Shown here piece after piece: positions 19,939 to 29,427 of a stretch of DNA of 45,935 nucleotides. The stretch is from Ministeria vibrans ATCC 50519. Lineage: Eukaryota > Opisthokonta > Filasterea. The translations under genes were made by a program, and so were the position numbers. The first letter of the stretch is position 1, and every line of letters starts with the position of its first letter. The stretch covers positions 1,656 through 47,590 of the forward strand of contig CALSCP010001606.1 in assembly GCA_943704425.1 (NCBI GenBank), read 5' to 3'. The notes under the pieces are model-generated. The model did no database searches and was not told the origin of the DNA. It saw only the letters and a list, made by a program, of their open reading frames with translations.

Positions 19939-21744
19939 TTAGCACTGCTGATTCTCACGCGTGCGCCAGACAAAGCCGTCCGTCTGGTGCCATTCCAAGA
20001 GCGAGTGGGTCCTGCGCTGGCGGGCAAGGTCACCCTGCTTGGCGACAAAGGTACAGACGTCGCAGGCAACATCGCGCGGGGACGGCAGAGCGGCCCACGC
20101 CGCCAGTGCCCGTGTGTCGCCCGTCTCCACCAGCACCCGCCGCCACGCTGTCAGTTCAGCATACTCACTGGGCGTCATGGTCAGCAGCCGCTGTGCCAGC
20201 TGTGGCACACCGTCGCGACTTGCCACAATGACTGAGTTGCGTGGGACCAGTTCCTTTGCGCGCGTCCAATCGCCAAAGTAGATTGGGACTGTTCCCGCCA
20301 AAAGAGCCTCGCTCAGCTTTTCCGTGACATATCCCGGCTCTTCATCGGTATTTTCGATCACAAGTGCAAAGGGATAGCGCGAGATGATATCGATTTTCTC
20401 AGCCATTCGTTTGTACATCTGATCGCGAAACTTTTGGCGGCGGCAATACAGTTTGTACTTCTCTTCGTACGGATGTGCGCGGGCCATGGCGCGCTCTTCA
20501 TCAAGCGAGCACAAATGGGTGGAGTCGGATCGACCGCCGGAGAAAAGAGAGCGGTCGAGAAGGTCACGGAGGACGGCCGGACGCGCCTTGTAGTCGGTGT
20601 TGTGGCGACACTTGCCATAGTGCGCAATGTGCACTCCGCCTTCCTCGAGCACCGTCATGATCTGGTTGCGGCTCACCGACGCGCAATTGCTGGTGACGGT
20701 GGCAAGAAGGGGCGTACGGGCGGCGCGCGCCTCTGCCAGGCTGGGGCACTGCGTGGGAGCAAGACCGTGTGTAAACCAGTCGCGACCCTTGTCGGTGCCG
20801 GGAAGTCGCAGGAACATGTAGAGGGGCACGTCGCTCTGGTAGCCCCAGTGCACGGTGTAGTCAATGTGGGGCAGCAGCAGTGACAAGTCTGCCTGCCCCA
20901 CTTCGGGGAGACCGTTGGCCATGCGCCACAGCGGCTCGTGACCAAAAAGACCCACCGAGGAGCCTCGCGCGTGCATTGTCGTTGCCAATTCGTGCATTTG
21001 ACTCTCATTGCCGCACTTGAGGTTGAGTGTGTCGGGATGCACGAGTGCCGTCTCGCTGATGGGCGTCGTCTCGCCGACGTTTTGGCGCAACCAGGTGAGA
21101 CCGGCTTCCCTCGAGCCTTCGACGGTGGAGTAGATCCACGCGCAGAATACGCCTGATTTGGGGCAGGAGAGCTGAGCAACGGCACGGTTGTCGAGGATCC
21201 AGCGAGGGTGATAGATGGTGACCTCTTCGCCAGGGAAGCGCAGCTCGTTGAGGACGCCTGGCTCGTACGCGAGCGTCGGATAGAAGTCGACGAGGACCGC
21301 ACGAGCATTGTGTTTGGGCATCGCCTCGTCGTCTGCAGGGGGCTCGGACTGGCCGGGGGCCTCGTTGGGATCCTTTGGCGGGGCACCGGGGGGCGCGATG
21401 GCGACGTGCGCAGCGTCTGCGTGTCCATCAGTGCCATCTGGTGTGATGAGAATGTCATCTGTTCCCGTTTTATCGGATTTCTTGTCGTTTGCATTGTTGT
21501 GGGCGGCTGGGCTGTTGTGCTCCATGTGTGCGCTGTCTACGTCGATGCGGTCGCCAAGGGTGATGGGGTCGTGAAGCGGCGGCGCAGACGTCTTTTTGAC
21601 ACTTTGCGATTTGGTGACTATCAAGCGACCCGTTGCAAGCGAAACCACCTCCCACACGAGCAGCACCACCAACGACATGACGATCACCCGAGTGATCGGG
21701 CTGCTCATTATTCGCCGCCGATGGTGAGGCAGCAGAAGATTCAT
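19939..21744 (-). CDS. GT10-family fucosyltransferase, type II membrane protein
   Basis: Single exon, 601 residues from the ATG at 21744 (an upstream in-frame TTG is not needed). A short cytoplasmic basic tail (HHRRRI) and one membrane segment (VIVMSLVVLLVWEVVSLA) give the type II topology of Golgi glycosyltransferases. A stem rich in Pro/Asp/Asn follows to about residue 150. The catalytic C-terminal half has the alpha-1,3-fucosyltransferase signature near residue 450: YPFALVIENTDEEPGYVTEK, followed by LLAGTVPIYFGDW. That segment binds GDP-fucose in GT10 enzymes. The upstream FCAWIYSTVEGSREA region is the usual acceptor-side domain. The reaction is expected to be transfer of fucose from GDP-fucose to a glycan or glycoprotein; linkage and acceptor cannot be read from sequence. 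The stop codon lies only 7 bases from the assembly gap, so the C-terminus should be checked. Confidence 0.85.
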   Translation of the reverse strand: MNLLLPHHRRRIMSSPITRVIVMSLVVLLVWEVVSLATGRLIVTKSQSVKKTSAPPLHDPITLGDRIDVDSAHMEHNSPAAHNNANDKKSDKTGTDDILITPDGTDGHADAAHVAIAPPGAPPKDPNEAPGQSEPPADDEAMPKHNARAVLVDFYPTLAYEPGVLNELRFPGEEVTIYHPRWILDNRAVAQLSCPKSGVFCAWIYSTVEGSREAGLTWLRQNVGETTPISETALVHPDTLNLKCGNESQMHELATTMHARGSSVGLFGHEPLWRMANGLPEVGQADLSLLLPHIDYTVHWGYQSDVPLYMFLRLPGTDKGRDWFTHGLAPTQCPSLAEARAARTPLLATVTSNCASVSRNQIMTVLEEGGVHIAHYGKCRHNTDYKARPAVLRDLLDRSLFSGGRSDSTHLCSLDEERAMARAHPYEEKYKLYCRRQKFRDQMYKRMAEKIDIISRYPFALVIENTDEEPGYVTEKLSEALLAGTVPIYFGDWTRAKELVPRNSVIVASRDGVPQLAQRLLTMTPSEYAELTAWRRVLVETGDTRALAAWAALPSPRDVACDVCTFVAKQGDLARQRRTHSLLEWHQTDGFVWRTRENQQC

Positions 21745-22021
21745 CAATCAAAATAATTGAAATCAAAATGATTGAAACTTTGAATAATAAAAAATAATAA
21801 TTATTATTATTACGACTTTTCAGTTCACTTTCAGCTTTCTCTTCGTACAGTAAATCGTACTCAGTACTCCGTATTCAGTAATCACATCAATATTCAATAA
21901 TGTCATTATTCATTAATTAAATATTAATAATAATAATAATAATAATTATATATTTTTATTATTCCTAATCTTGCGCTGCATAACTAACTATTAACATTTA
22001 AATTAATTTATAATTATTGTT
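21745..22021. other. Intergenic region upstream of the fucosyltransferase
   Basis: AT-rich, with (TAA/ATT)n runs at about 21790-21810 and 21925-21945. It should hold the fucosyltransferase promoter and the SLC26 3' UTR. Confidence 0.5.
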
Positions 22022-24238
22022 TTACACAATCGTCTCGGAAAACTCGATGATACGACTCTCGCCGGACGGCGAATGGGTGTGGATGTTTGCAGTGATGCTA
22101 TGAAGCGACTGGACAGCGCTGAAGACGGTATTGAAAAAGTGCTGCGTGCCAATCTTGTCGCGGAGGCCAGTGTGGGTGAGCACATCGCGCACGGGACCGC
22201 GCACGCCGGCGAACAGCACGCGAATCTGCTGCTCTTCAAGCTCGTCGCAAAGAGACGAGACGACGTCCACGGCACTGGTGTCAAGGCCGCTAAGGGAGTC
22301 ACAGTCGAGGACAAGGGCATCGACCGGCTGGCTGGCGTTCTGTGCCACCACCTTGCGCACTTTCTCCTTGAACGTGGCGGCGTTTGCAAAAAAGAGCGGC
22401 GCGTCCCAGCGCATCACAACGACATTTGCTGTGACGATAGCCTCGGGGTAGCGACGCACGTTGCGAAACACAGTGGTACCTGGCAGCCGCCCGACAATGG
22501 CGTAGTGCGGACGAGAGATGCGGGCGAGCACAAGCACCAGTGAGACGCCAATGCTAATGCCAATGCCAAGCTCAATCCCAACAAAGACAGTCAAGCAAAA
22601 GGTGAGCACCCACAGAAAGCACTCGCGACGACTCACGCGCCACAAGTGAAGCACCTCACCCATGCGGACCATGGGAAAGACGGCCACCATGATGATGGCG
22701 GCGAGGACCGCCTTGGGCAGATAAAAGAAGGCCGAGGTGAGTGCGTACAACGTGACGAGCACGACAAGACTGCTGAGGAGCGACGCCAGTGGTGTCTTGG
22801 CGCCCGCTTGGGCATTTACCGCCGTCCGCGAGAATCCTCCTGTCATTGGATAGCACGAGAAGAAGGAGCCTATCAGGTTGGCTGCGCCGAGTGCGACGAG
22901 CTCTTGGCTCGCGTCCAGCTCGTAGTTGTTCTCGGCTGCAAAGCGCTTTGCGACTGCCATGGATTCCATAAAGCCCACAAGGGAGATGATGGTAGCCGTG
23001 AGGAGGAGGGAGCCAATGGCTCTGAGCGACGGTACGCTTGGGGGTGCGAGCCCCGGCGGTACGGCACCCACAACGGCCACTCCACGCGACTTGGTGGCCG
23101 TCGTCTCGGTCACGAGGATGTCGGCCGTGCCGCTTGTGGCGTTGATTGACAGCACATAGAAGGGCGTCGGTGCGACCACCGTGCCGTTTGCAAGCACAGG
23201 CACCGTCTGCGTGACGTTTGTGGCGACGTACGTCGTTTCGGCAGCCAGACCGCCCAAACTGACTGCGAGGGTACCGGCGACGACAACAATGAGCGTCGCC
23301 GGCACAATCTTGATGTAGCGATGGAAGAACCCCCAACGCTTTGGGGCGTACTTGTAGAAGAGCAGCAGAGCACAGGCGAGAAGCGTGATGAGACATGTGA
23401 CCCAGTAGGCATCGCCAATGTTTTTGAACAGCTCGTAGATCATGACGTGCAACTGTTTGCTTCGTTTCACCGAGATCCCTAGTGCGTCCTTGAGTTGCGA
23501 CAGGCCAATGAGCAGCGCAGCGGCCGCTGTGAATGCGGAGAGCACGGGATGCGCCATGAACTCGACGATAAAGCCAAGCTTGAGCACACCCAATAGCAGC
23601 TGGAGCACACCAACGGCCAATGCCAGGGCGACCGCAGCCGCATTGTACTCGCTCGTGCCTTCGACGTACGCACCACTCAGAGCACTCCGTGTCAACAGTG
23701 AGACCATTGCCACGGGAGCCACTGAGAGCTGGCCACTCGTGCCGAGGATTGCATAGACGAGCGTGCCAAAAAAGGCCGAGTACAGGCCATACTGGGCAGG
23801 GAGGCCGGCCAGAAGGGCATACCTGTCCCAACGGAGAAAAGACGCATTAATTATTATTATTATTATTATTATTATTATAATAATAATACTATTATATATT
23901 TTGGTGTGAGTTTTTGTTTATTCTTACGCCATTCCTTGAGGGATGAGCATCACGCCCGTTGTGATACCGGCATTGAGGTCGCCGCCCAGCTTGGCTCGCC
24001 AGGTGGTCTTTGCATCGCCGTAGGAGGGAATCCAGCGCGTCGACGGCACAAAGGTGTTGGCGAGCTTTCTGATCGAAGGGCGCTCTCCGCGGCGTGCTTG
24101 CTTCAGCTTGTCCCTCACCTTGCCTGTAAGATGTCTGTCGCGAATGGGGTCGGCTGGGAAAGCCTGGTCGCCGCTGACACGCTCAACTCCGGCAACCAAC
24201 GATTGCATCTCAATGCTGCTCAGACTGTCGTCCGCCAT
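22022..24238 (-). CDS. SLC26/SulP-family anion (sulfate) transporter with STAS domain
   Basis: Exons 24238-23928 and 23822-22022; 703 residues. The ATG at 24238 is chosen over an in-frame GTG one codon upstream. The first membrane part carries the family signature GVMLIPQGMAYALLAGLPAQYGLYSAFFGTL (split here by the intron after QGMA); about 12 hydrophobic segments follow, including GFMESMAVAKRFA and NLIGSFFSCYPMTGGFSRTAVNAQAG (shortened), both typical of SulP proteins. A cytoplasmic STAS domain occupies residues about 555-690, with the ALVLDCDSLSGLDTSAV core. Family members exchange or co-transport sulfate, bicarbonate, chloride or oxalate across the plasma or organelle membrane. Sulfate is inferred from the company it keeps: divergent from a thiosulfate-type transporter and close to two sulfur enzymes. 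The intron contains a long (TTA)n run. Confidence 0.93.
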
Positions 24239-24591
24239 CACCGATCACTGCTTCACCGTAAGAGTAGCAAGAGAACGTCGCCCTAGAAGCACTAGAAAAG
24301 TATGATGCCCGATTGTCCAAAGGAGAGCCGCACTGTCGGGCAAATGATGAGAGCGGGATGTCCGATCTCGGCGGATCGATCGGGGAAATTGCCGGAGTCA
24401 CTTCGGAGTTTTTTCCGTCCAAAGTATTGCACCAGATCAAATCATCAAAGATTTCAAACTTCAAAGTCACTTTATTCACACGTGTTAGTGCGAACTATAC
24501 CTCACCAACACCCTTTGACCTTCGTCACCATCTGGCAGTAGGCAACGCGCGCCGACCTCACCCCCAAGTTGTGAAGTGTGACTTTTTCGAT
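24239..24591. promoter_or_regulatory. Divergent promoter between SLC26 and TsuA-like transporter genes
   Basis: 353 bp between divergent starts. It is open in the frame of the plus-strand transporter but reads as low-quality coding sequence, so I treat it as non-coding. It contains CCGATCTCG at 24362-24370, also present in the next divergent promoter of this cluster (27647-27655), and GATCGATC nearby. Confidence 0.55.
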
Positions 24592-25805
24592 ATGGATTTC
24601 ACTCGTGCGATTGTGTCAACGCTGAGCGGCGTTCTGTTCGGCATCGCGATAGAAAAGGGCCGGGTACACGTGCCAGAGCTGATTATTGGTACTGTGCCGT
24701 TGCGTTTGACTGTAGAAGTGTACTCATTTGTGGATTTTGTCTTTTTATCGACAGCGCAAATGAAAATGGAGCATTTTGTCATGATGAAGATGTTTCTTTC
24801 TGCCGTTGCTTCAGGCAGCGCTGCGCTTGCCCTCCTGTCTACGGTGAGCCCGCAGCGGTTCAACGTCGCCAAGGAAACGTATCGCTCGTGTTTGTGGCGG
24901 AGCGTTGGTTCGGTCGGGGTTGGGGGAGCACTGCTGGGTGTCGGCATGACGGTGGCGGGAGCATGTCCGGGCACTGTGCTCGTGCAGTTTGGCGCAGGTC
25001 TGCCGTCGACTGTGCTGGTGCTTGTCGGCGGCTATGCCGGAGCACTTGCCTTTGCCGTTGTGGAGCCGTGGCTGCGGGATCATGTGTTTGCACCGCCGCC
25101 GAATGTCAAGGGGAGATTTGTGGACGAGCACATCACGACCATGTCAGGGTCGACCATGGCCGTGGCCCTGAGCGTTGCCATGGCTGGATGTGTTTTTATG
25201 CTTGAGCAGTTTGTACCTTGGCAAGCGGACATTGGGATGCCATTGGATATGTCGGCTGGGTTCCCGTCGCTCTCGGCACGTGCATGGCCGCCCTACGTTG
25301 CTGGTGCAATCATTGGCCTGCTACAGATTCCCGTTGTTCTCTTCCTCGGCGACACGATTGGCAGTGCCTCGAGTTACGCAACGACAGTATCAAACGTGTG
25401 CTACGCCTGTGTGCCAAGTGCCGTTTCACACAACAAGCATCTGATGGGCGCCAAGGACGGCTGGGCCAACTGGTGGCAGGTGCTGTATGCGGCGGGCGCC
25501 GTCTTGGGCGGCCACCTGTCCGCCTCAGCCAGCCAACAGGCGGGCGCTATGGTAGCTGAAGCTACTGGTGTGACGCCTGTGCGCTCTGTTCTCGGCGGCT
25601 TCATCATCCTCTTTGGCTCGCGACTCGCCGGTGGCTGTACCAGTGGTAAGAATTACAGTAGTTGATAGGATAGATTCATGTACTCACACACAATTAATAC
25701 GTTATAGGACATGGAATCAGTGGAATGGGGTTGATGAGCACTCTCTCGTTTGTGGCTGTGGCTGCCATGTTTGCCGGTGGAATGGGCACTGCTCTGTTGC
25801 TGTGA
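24592..25805 (+). CDS. YeeE/YedE (TsuA-type) thiosulfate/sulfur transporter
   Basis: Exons 24592-24688, 24755-25645, 25708-25805; 361 residues, the usual length of bacterial YeeE/TsuA. It starts MDFTRAIVSTLSGVLFGIAIEKGRV, a typical family N-terminus (shown in two parts: segment 1 ends at LFGIA). It keeps the two cysteine-bearing half-repeats: GMTVAGACPGTVLVQFGAG near residues 97-115, and GCTSGHGISGMG near the C-terminus, spanning the last intron. About 9-10 hydrophobic segments. In bacteria TsuA imports thiosulfate, passing it along conserved cysteines, with a TusA-like partner; no TusA-like gene is visible here. The first intron (66 bp) is a multiple of three with no in-frame stop, so a naive reading would retain it and add 22 residues absent from the family. 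The family is chiefly prokaryotic, so ancestral transfer from bacteria is plausible. Divergently paired with SLC26. Confidence 0.88.
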
Positions 25806-26029
25806 GCAATAAGTTTGATAATAATTCTTTGTAAAAGATCAAAAATTTAATATAATCAATGAATAATATAAAAATAATTATTTTAATTATAATAATGACG
25901 TTATTATTAAAAATCATATTGTATAATTATTATAGTCTTGTTTTGACGTTGGGTACAGCTCTTGATTCTCTATTTAATTTTCCTTGATTATTGAAAAAAA
26001 AATTATTAGTGCATTAATTGAGGGGGGAG
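25806..26029. other. Convergent intergenic region
   Basis: 224 bp of very AT-rich sequence between facing 3' ends of the TsuA-like and persulfide dioxygenase genes. No gene seen. Confidence 0.6.
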
Positions 26030-27550
26030 TCAGTGATTGGCCAGGAGAGGTCGGAGAGTGAGGTCGTAGCCGCCGACGACGTCCTTGGCGCGGAGACCGG
26101 AGGCGCGAAGGATGGAGACGGCGATGGAAGAGCGGTAGCCTTCGCTGCAGTAGGCAATGTAGGAGAGGGAATGATCGAGGGAGCGTGCGAGGTCTGCCAG
26201 ACTGGTCAGTGGGGCGTTTGTGGCGTTGGGAACGCGACCCTTTTTGGGGCAGTTAAACTCGGAGGCAGTGCGGACGTCGAGGAAGCGCACGGTGGGGTCG
26301 TGGAAGAGTGCGTCGAGGCGTGAGCGGCTGTCGGTATCGTTGGTGAGGCGCAGGCGCTCCGAAGCCTGCAGCTGGCCCTGTTCGGGGCCTAGCTGAGTGC
26401 CCCATTCAGCCATGGTGGCGTCTAGGAGGGCGCACACGTTCTCGTAGCCGACGCGGCAGAGACGCTCTATGCTCTCCGTCTGCTTGTCCGTCGGCGTGAC
26501 CAGGAAGACGGTCGCGTGGACATTGATGATTCCGCCCACCCAAATGGCAAAGTTGCCATCGCCCGGCTCCAGCTTGACACCGCCGAGTTGCCCGACAGGG
26601 AAGTTGAGGGCGCCGTGGACGTGTCCCTTATTGAAATCCTCGGCAGAGCGAGTGTCGATGATGACAACCTCGCTGTCGCCCGCATGACGACGAAAGAGAT
26701 CGAGGAAGTGTGCGGGTGAGACGCGCGGGACTTTGTCGACGACGGTCGCGACGTGGCCCGCACCCTCGACATTCTTGGTGACGCACTGCGCAAAGTACTG
26801 CGGCGCTTCGGGAAGACCGTCCAGGGAGAAGCTCACAAAGGCATCCTCGTCTTGGAGGAACGCCAGCGCGGGGTTGCTAGCCGTCTCGCGTGCAATGGTC
26901 GAGAACAGCTCATTGCTGAGGTTTTTGCCGCACGGAGAACCCGCACCGTGCGCTGGGTGGACAAACGTGTCGCCAGGGAGCTCGTTGACAAGGCGGTTGA
27001 GACTGGCAAAGAGCTGGCGAGCGAGAAAGGCCGGCTCGACGCCGCGCGCTCCGAGAAGGTCGGGGCGCCCGACGCTGCCGACAAAGAGCGTGTCGCCCGT
27101 GAAGGCGCGCAGGGGCCGTCCGGCGAAGGCTCTTCCGGCGGCGGTGGCGGTGGCGGAGTCTCCTTGGCGGTCCACGAGCACGTAGGTGGTGCAGCCGAGC
27201 GTGTGTCCCGGCGTCGCCATCGCCTGGACTGCAAAGCGTTTGCTCAGGACGAAGGTGTCTCCGTCGCACACGGGAAACTGGGGATGCGACGCGCCTGCCT
27301 CCTTGCTAATCATAATGGGGGCTCCCGTGCGCTTGTGGAGCTCAAGATGGCCCGCGACAAAGTCAGCGTGGACGTGTGTGAGGAGGATGCCTTTGAGCTT
27401 GAGGTTGTGCTTCTGCAGATCGTCAATGTAGATGTCCACGTCGCGCCGCGGATCCACCACGACGGCGACGCCGTCGTGCGCAATGAGGTACGACGCCTGT
27501 GCAATGCATTGCAGGTAGTATGTCTCGAAGAGAACGTCGCTGACAACCAT
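26030..27550 (-). CDS. Persulfide dioxygenase fused to two rhodanese domains
   Basis: Single exon, 506 residues. Residues 1 to about 235 form a metallo-beta-lactamase fold of the ETHE1/CstB kind. H59 and H61 lie in LLTHVHADFVAGH, H116 in ATPGHTLG and D153 in FTGDTLFVG; H59, H116 and D153 match the iron ligands of ETHE1-type enzymes. A rhodanese domain at about 285-395 (VVIIDTRSAEDFNKGHVHGA) has lost its catalytic cysteine. A second at about 410-506 (FLDVRTASEFNCPKK) keeps it as C468 in AYCSEGYRSS. Family chemistry: oxidation of glutathione persulfide to sulfite, with the rhodanese able to form thiosulfate. This three-domain build is best known in bacteria. Absence of introns in an intron-rich region also fits a bacterial origin. 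No clear mitochondrial presequence is visible. Paired divergently with a sulfurtransferase 207 bp away. Confidence 0.92.
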   Translation of the reverse strand: MVVSDVLFETYYLQCIAQASYLIAHDGVAVVVDPRRDVDIYIDDLQKHNLKLKGILLTHVHADFVAGHLELHKRTGAPIMISKEAGASHPQFPVCDGDTFVLSKRFAVQAMATPGHTLGCTTYVLVDRQGDSATATAAGRAFAGRPLRAFTGDTLFVGSVGRPDLLGARGVEPAFLARQLFASLNRLVNELPGDTFVHPAHGAGSPCGKNLSNELFSTIARETASNPALAFLQDEDAFVSFSLDGLPEAPQYFAQCVTKNVEGAGHVATVVDKVPRVSPAHFLDLFRRHAGDSEVVIIDTRSAEDFNKGHVHGALNFPVGQLGGVKLEPGDGNFAIWVGGIINVHATVFLVTPTDKQTESIERLCRVGYENVCALLDATMAEWGTQLGPEQGQLQASERLRLTNDTDSRSRLDALFHDPTVRFLDVRTASEFNCPKKGRVPNATNAPLTSLADLARSLDHSLSYIAYCSEGYRSSIAVSILRASGLRAKDVVGGYDLTLRPLLANH

Positions 27551-27757
27551 TGTTTAAGAAGACCGCGGGGTTATTGAGAGGCGATCAACAACAATTAAGA
27601 GTGATTCAAATGTATTATAAAATTTATGGATCTATAGAAAATAGTCCCGATCTCGCGCGATCGCACGGCGATCTCTCGACTCTCATCTCCTCTGCGATAT
27701 TATTCACTTATTTTTGTCTTTTAAACACATACATCACTAGCATCAACCGTAACTAGT
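27551..27757. promoter_or_regulatory. Divergent promoter between two sulfur-metabolism genes
   Basis: 207 bp. Contains GATCAAC at about 27580 and CCGATCTCG at 27647-27655 followed by CGCGATCGC-type palindromic sequence. The 9-mer is shared with the SLC26/TsuA divergent promoter. Confidence 0.5.
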
Positions 27758-28814
27758 ATGGTGAGTGCCGGGCCTGTGACTCCCCTCGTCGATGCTGAGT
27801 GGGTACACGCGCGTCTTCAAAACGCTGCAATTCGAGTGCGAACAATAAGAGCGAGAAAGTAAAGAGTATGGAACTCATTCACATTGATATGTCATGTGTA
27901 GATTGTGCAGGCGACCTGGGCCGAGTCCATTGGTGGGCGAGAGGTGTTTCCCGTCGAGCGAATTCCCCGAGCCGGAAAATATGACATTGACTCGGAGGCG
28001 GACCCGCACAGCGACCTTGTGACACGTCCTCACATGCTGCCTTCTCCATCACGATTTGCTGCGTCCTTACGGCGTCTGGGCATTCGCAAAGGTAAGAATC
28101 TGACGATGAAGTATGATTTGTGCGACATCGGAGAAATATACAATAGTTATTATTATTATTAATTATGTAATCCCTAATCTATCCTCTATCTTTTTCCCTT
28201 TCGTAGATGATCACGTCGTCATCTACGACTCAGACGGCCTTCATGGATCGCCTCGTCTCTGGTGGACATTCTTCGTGCTGGGCTTTACTCGAGTGAGTGT
28301 CTTGGATGGTGGCCTGCCCGCTTGGCGGAAAGTGTTTCCATGTGAGACGGGCGCACCCTCGGAGTGCGAGCCGGTGGCCATCGACGACCCCTTCGCGTTC
28401 CAGCCTGCTCTCGATGTATCCTTGTTGTGCAGCCTCGCTGATGTGGAGCGGGTGGCCAGTGGAGACGAGTCGTGTCCCCTCGTGCTCTTCGACGCACGCT
28501 CACCCGGTCGATTTTACGGGCGAGACCCTGAGCCACGGCCTGTGCCCAGCGGTCACGTACCCAACGCCATCTCGCTGCCGTATTCTCAATGTCTTGATGC
28601 TTCGCGGACGCGAATGGCCGACACCGACACACTGCGCAAGGTTCTCACGCGACTTGAGTCGGAGGAGCGAACAGCTGTGTTTATGTGTGGCTCGGGTTTT
28701 ACCGCTGCCATCTGTGTGTTTGCGGCGTACCTCGTCGGATTGAAAACACCCCTCTTATACGATGGCAGTTGGATGGAGTGGGTGCACAGCGGAGGGGTTG
28801 TTGTGGCGGAGTAG
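27758..28814 (+). CDS. 3-Mercaptopyruvate sulfurtransferase-like double rhodanese
   Basis: Exons 27758-27835, 27902-28091, 28207-28814; 291 residues, the normal length for MST/thiosulfate sulfurtransferases. The N-terminal inactive rhodanese domain has PLVDAEWVHARL, PHMLPSPSRFAASLRRLGI (shortened to family core PHMLPS), VVIYDSDGLHGSPRLWW and VLDGGLPAW. The C-terminal catalytic domain carries C250 in the loop CGSGFTA. CGSG(V)TA is the mercaptopyruvate form of the loop, whereas CRKGVTA marks thiosulfate sulfurtransferase, so mercaptopyruvate is the likelier donor. The enzyme moves sulfane sulfur onto thiols, making persulfides that the neighbouring dioxygenase could oxidise. Intron 1 uses a weak GTGCGA donor; an alternative acceptor nine bases downstream would drop IVQ. 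The N-terminus is short with no clear targeting peptide. Confidence 0.9.
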
Positions 28815-29089
28815 AGAAAAGTAACATAATGTAATAATATTTAATATCGTGAGACGATTGATCAACGTGTGATCAACTAATTTGTTTGATCCAAGCTGCG
28901 TATATATGTACTTTTTGGCGTTTCCGCAGCATATCTAGTTTGTCTACTCTTGATAAATCACCTCGGCTTCACTCAAAAGTCAAAATCACATGAAAATTTG
29001 AGCATTTCAATTTTGCGTCGCGATCAATGATCACTGATCAGTTTTCCAGACACTCACTTTTCCAGTTTTCCTTCTTTACTTCATTCTTC
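28815..29089. promoter_or_regulatory. Upstream region of the EGF/cupredoxin gene
   Basis: Contains GATCAAC at 28860 and 28871, and a GATCA triplet at 29022, 29029 and 29036, again at 7-bp spacing, 50-68 bp before the start codon. An in-frame ATG at 29027 overlaps the triplet, but the signal peptide begins at 29090. Confidence 0.55.
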
Positions 29090-29380
29090 ATGAAGCTCAA
29101 CGTCCTGCTTGTCTTTCTAACGACAGTGTGTCATGTGGCAACGCCCGTGTGGGGCGCACAGCTGTACAAGAACGGCACAGGCGTTGTGGTTCAAGGAAAC
29201 GCCTTGACGGTCGTCAATCTTGCCAATCTCGCTCAAAACTCGTCGCTGACGGGCCAGGCGCTTCGCATTGGACAGACCACTCTTGATCAGTCGACGTTGC
29301 AGCGTCTTTTGGACCTGAAAGCGAAAGTGAGAGACTCTCTTGGCCTCTTTTTGTAACAGTCTTTAAACGTTGTTTGTTTG

Positions 29381-29427
<47 letters not shown>

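Noticed and set aside
24313-24591. N-terminal extension of the TsuA-like transporter by 93 residues
   Set aside because: Open frame without an ATG in good position or family resemblance; the ATG at 24592 gives the normal family start and length.
26753-27577. 274-codon plus-strand frame opposite the persulfide dioxygenase
   Set aside because: Charged, repetitive shadow with no domain; the minus strand has intact metallo-beta-lactamase and rhodanese motifs.
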